A DNA stretch of 16,937 bases. Source: Oscillospiraceae bacterium. GTDB lineage: Bacteria; Bacillota_A; Clostridia; Oscillospirales; JAAYXM01. Positions 16,321 to 16,937 of this stretch are shown one piece after another. How positions within the stretch are numbered: position 1 is the stretch's first letter; each line of letters begins with the position of its first letter. A model generated the notes under the pieces. It saw only the letters and a program-made list of their open reading frames with translations. It did not search any database and was not told the origin of the DNA. The position numbers were made by a program, and so were the translations under genes. The stretch covers positions 1 to 16,937 of the forward strand of contig JAFQVE010000201.1 in NCBI GenBank assembly GCA_017408185.1, written 5' to 3'.

Positions 16321-16327
16321 GTGCTAA
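16305..16327. repeat. Inverted repeat between the tRNA-Pro promoter and the DUF421 gene
   Basis: TTAGCA and TGCTAA flank an 11-base centre that contains the -35 box of the tRNA promoter. The spacing and symmetry could fit a DNA-binding site, but no known operator was recognised and chance is plausible in this AT-rich stretch. Confidence 0.35.
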
Positions 16328-16356
16328 TTTGATTTTTTTCGGAGGAATTTTGCGAT

Positions 16357-16937
16357 ATGACAATTTCTTTTATCCGCACCGTCATTCTATACCTTCTGAT
16401 AAGCATTTCTCTTCGCGCCATGGGAAAACGCCAAGTCGGCGAACTATCCTCTGCAGAGCTTGTTATCACTCTGCTTTTTTCCGAGCTTGCCGCAATTCCA
16501 ATGGGCAGCACAGACATTCCGTTGCTCTATGGAATTATCCCGATTCTTACTCTTCTTGCTTTAGAAATCCTTATCTCTTCCCTGTTTTTAAAGAACAGAT
16601 GGGTACGCAAGTTGGCCGTAGGGCGCATAAGCATTTTAATAGAAAACGGAAAAATAAATCAGCTCGAGATGAAAAAACTACGCCTTACTCTCGATGAACT
16701 GCTTGAAGAACTGAGGCTCAAGAGCATAATAGATATTTCTACCGTGAAATATGCAATACTGGAATCTAACGGTGAGCTCAGCGTTTTCCAGTTCGGGCAG
16801 GAAATGCCCACTGTAAGAAAAGATTTAAACTTGAACAATGACAATACATCTCTGCCGCATATACTCATATCCGACGGCGTTCTTATTGACAGTGAAATGA
16901 AAAAAATGAACTTTGGAAAAAAGAAGCTGGAAAAAGA
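16357..16937 (+). CDS. DUF421 / YetF-type membrane protein, N-terminal part (cut by window edge)
   Basis: The frame is open from ATG 16357 to the window end (193 complete codons) with a GGAGGA site 10 bases upstream. It starts MTISFIRTVILYLLISISLR and has about three hydrophobic segments within the first 85 residues, including the family-like GKRQVGELSSAELVITLLFSELAAIP. A cytoplasmic domain follows, with a G-R-x-x-x-L-I-E-N-G-x-I motif, a leucine-rich LTLDELLEELRLKSIIDIS and the typical VKYAILESNGELSVFQ segment. These match the DUF421 family (Bacillus YetF, YrbG and relatives), whose members are membrane proteins of poorly known role, some linked to spores. The C-terminus is missing, so the full length cannot be compared. 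Confidence 0.85.
   Translation, partial: MTISFIRTVILYLLISISLRAMGKRQVGELSSAELVITLLFSELAAIPMGSTDIPLLYGIIPILTLLALEILISSLFLKNRWVRKLAVGRISILIENGKINQLEMKKLRLTLDELLEELRLKSIIDISTVKYAILESNGELSVFQFGQEMPTVRKDLNLNNDNTSLPHILISDGVLIDSEMKKMNFGKKKLEK

Noticed and set aside
1..16937. CRISPR array, phage defence cluster or toxin-antitoxin pair
   Set aside because: No regularly spaced repeats and no Cas, restriction, retron or toxin-like proteins were seen; the genes are metabolic or housekeeping.

Overview
The window is typical chromosomal DNA of a Gram-positive anaerobe, most likely a gut-type member of the Clostridia (Bacillota). The evidence is strong GGAGG-type ribosome binding sites before nearly every gene, sigma-A-like TTGACA/TATAAT promoters, a ZTP riboswitch with an intrinsic terminator, a formate-tetrahydrofolate ligase gene and clostridial-type purine enzymes. 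The species cannot be named from this sequence alone.

Positions 1-12430 hold one long minus-strand operon for de novo purine synthesis. Read from its promoter the order is purE - purC - purF - purM - purN - purO-like IMP cyclohydrolase - stand-alone AICAR formyltransferase (purH) - purD - purL - fhs, the last cut by the left window edge. Genes are 2-60 bp apart or overlap by 4 bp. The operon covers PRPP to IMP except AIR carboxylation by purK and adenylosuccinate lyase purB, which must lie elsewhere or be replaced. fhs supplies the 10-formyl-THF used by PurN and the AICAR formyltransferase. The leader (about 12253-12393) carries a ZTP/ZMP riboswitch (pfl motif) whose conserved GGGCA segment is also the 5' arm of a terminator, so the operon should be expressed when ZMP/ZTP accumulates, that is, when 10-formyl-THF is short.

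Three features of the operon stand out. (1) PurF has an intact phosphoribosyltransferase half, but its N-terminal glutaminase-like half begins M-G-G-F-F-G, lacks the catalytic N-terminal Cys, and also seems to lack the Arg and Asn-Gly glutamine-site motifs. (2) The usual bifunctional PurH is replaced by a separate ATIC-like AICAR formyltransferase and a PurO-type cyclohydrolase. (3) PurL is the large single-chain form with an intact C-terminal glutaminase, so the loss in PurF is enzyme-specific.

Positions 12525-15860 hold a divergent plus-strand cluster: an AEC-family permease (probable TTG start), a lipoprotein of unknown function, endonuclease IV (nfo), and a YfcE/MJ0936-type metallophosphoesterase, ending in hairpins. 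Next (about 15857-16160) is a remnant of what looks like an IS1182-family transposase, then a minus-strand tRNA-Pro(GGG) with its own promoter and terminator. A plus-strand DUF421/YetF-type membrane protein gene runs off the right edge.

The most interesting material is the combination of a glutaminase-less PurF, a split IMP-forming module and a ZTP switch in one operon. No wholly new multi-gene system is evident.
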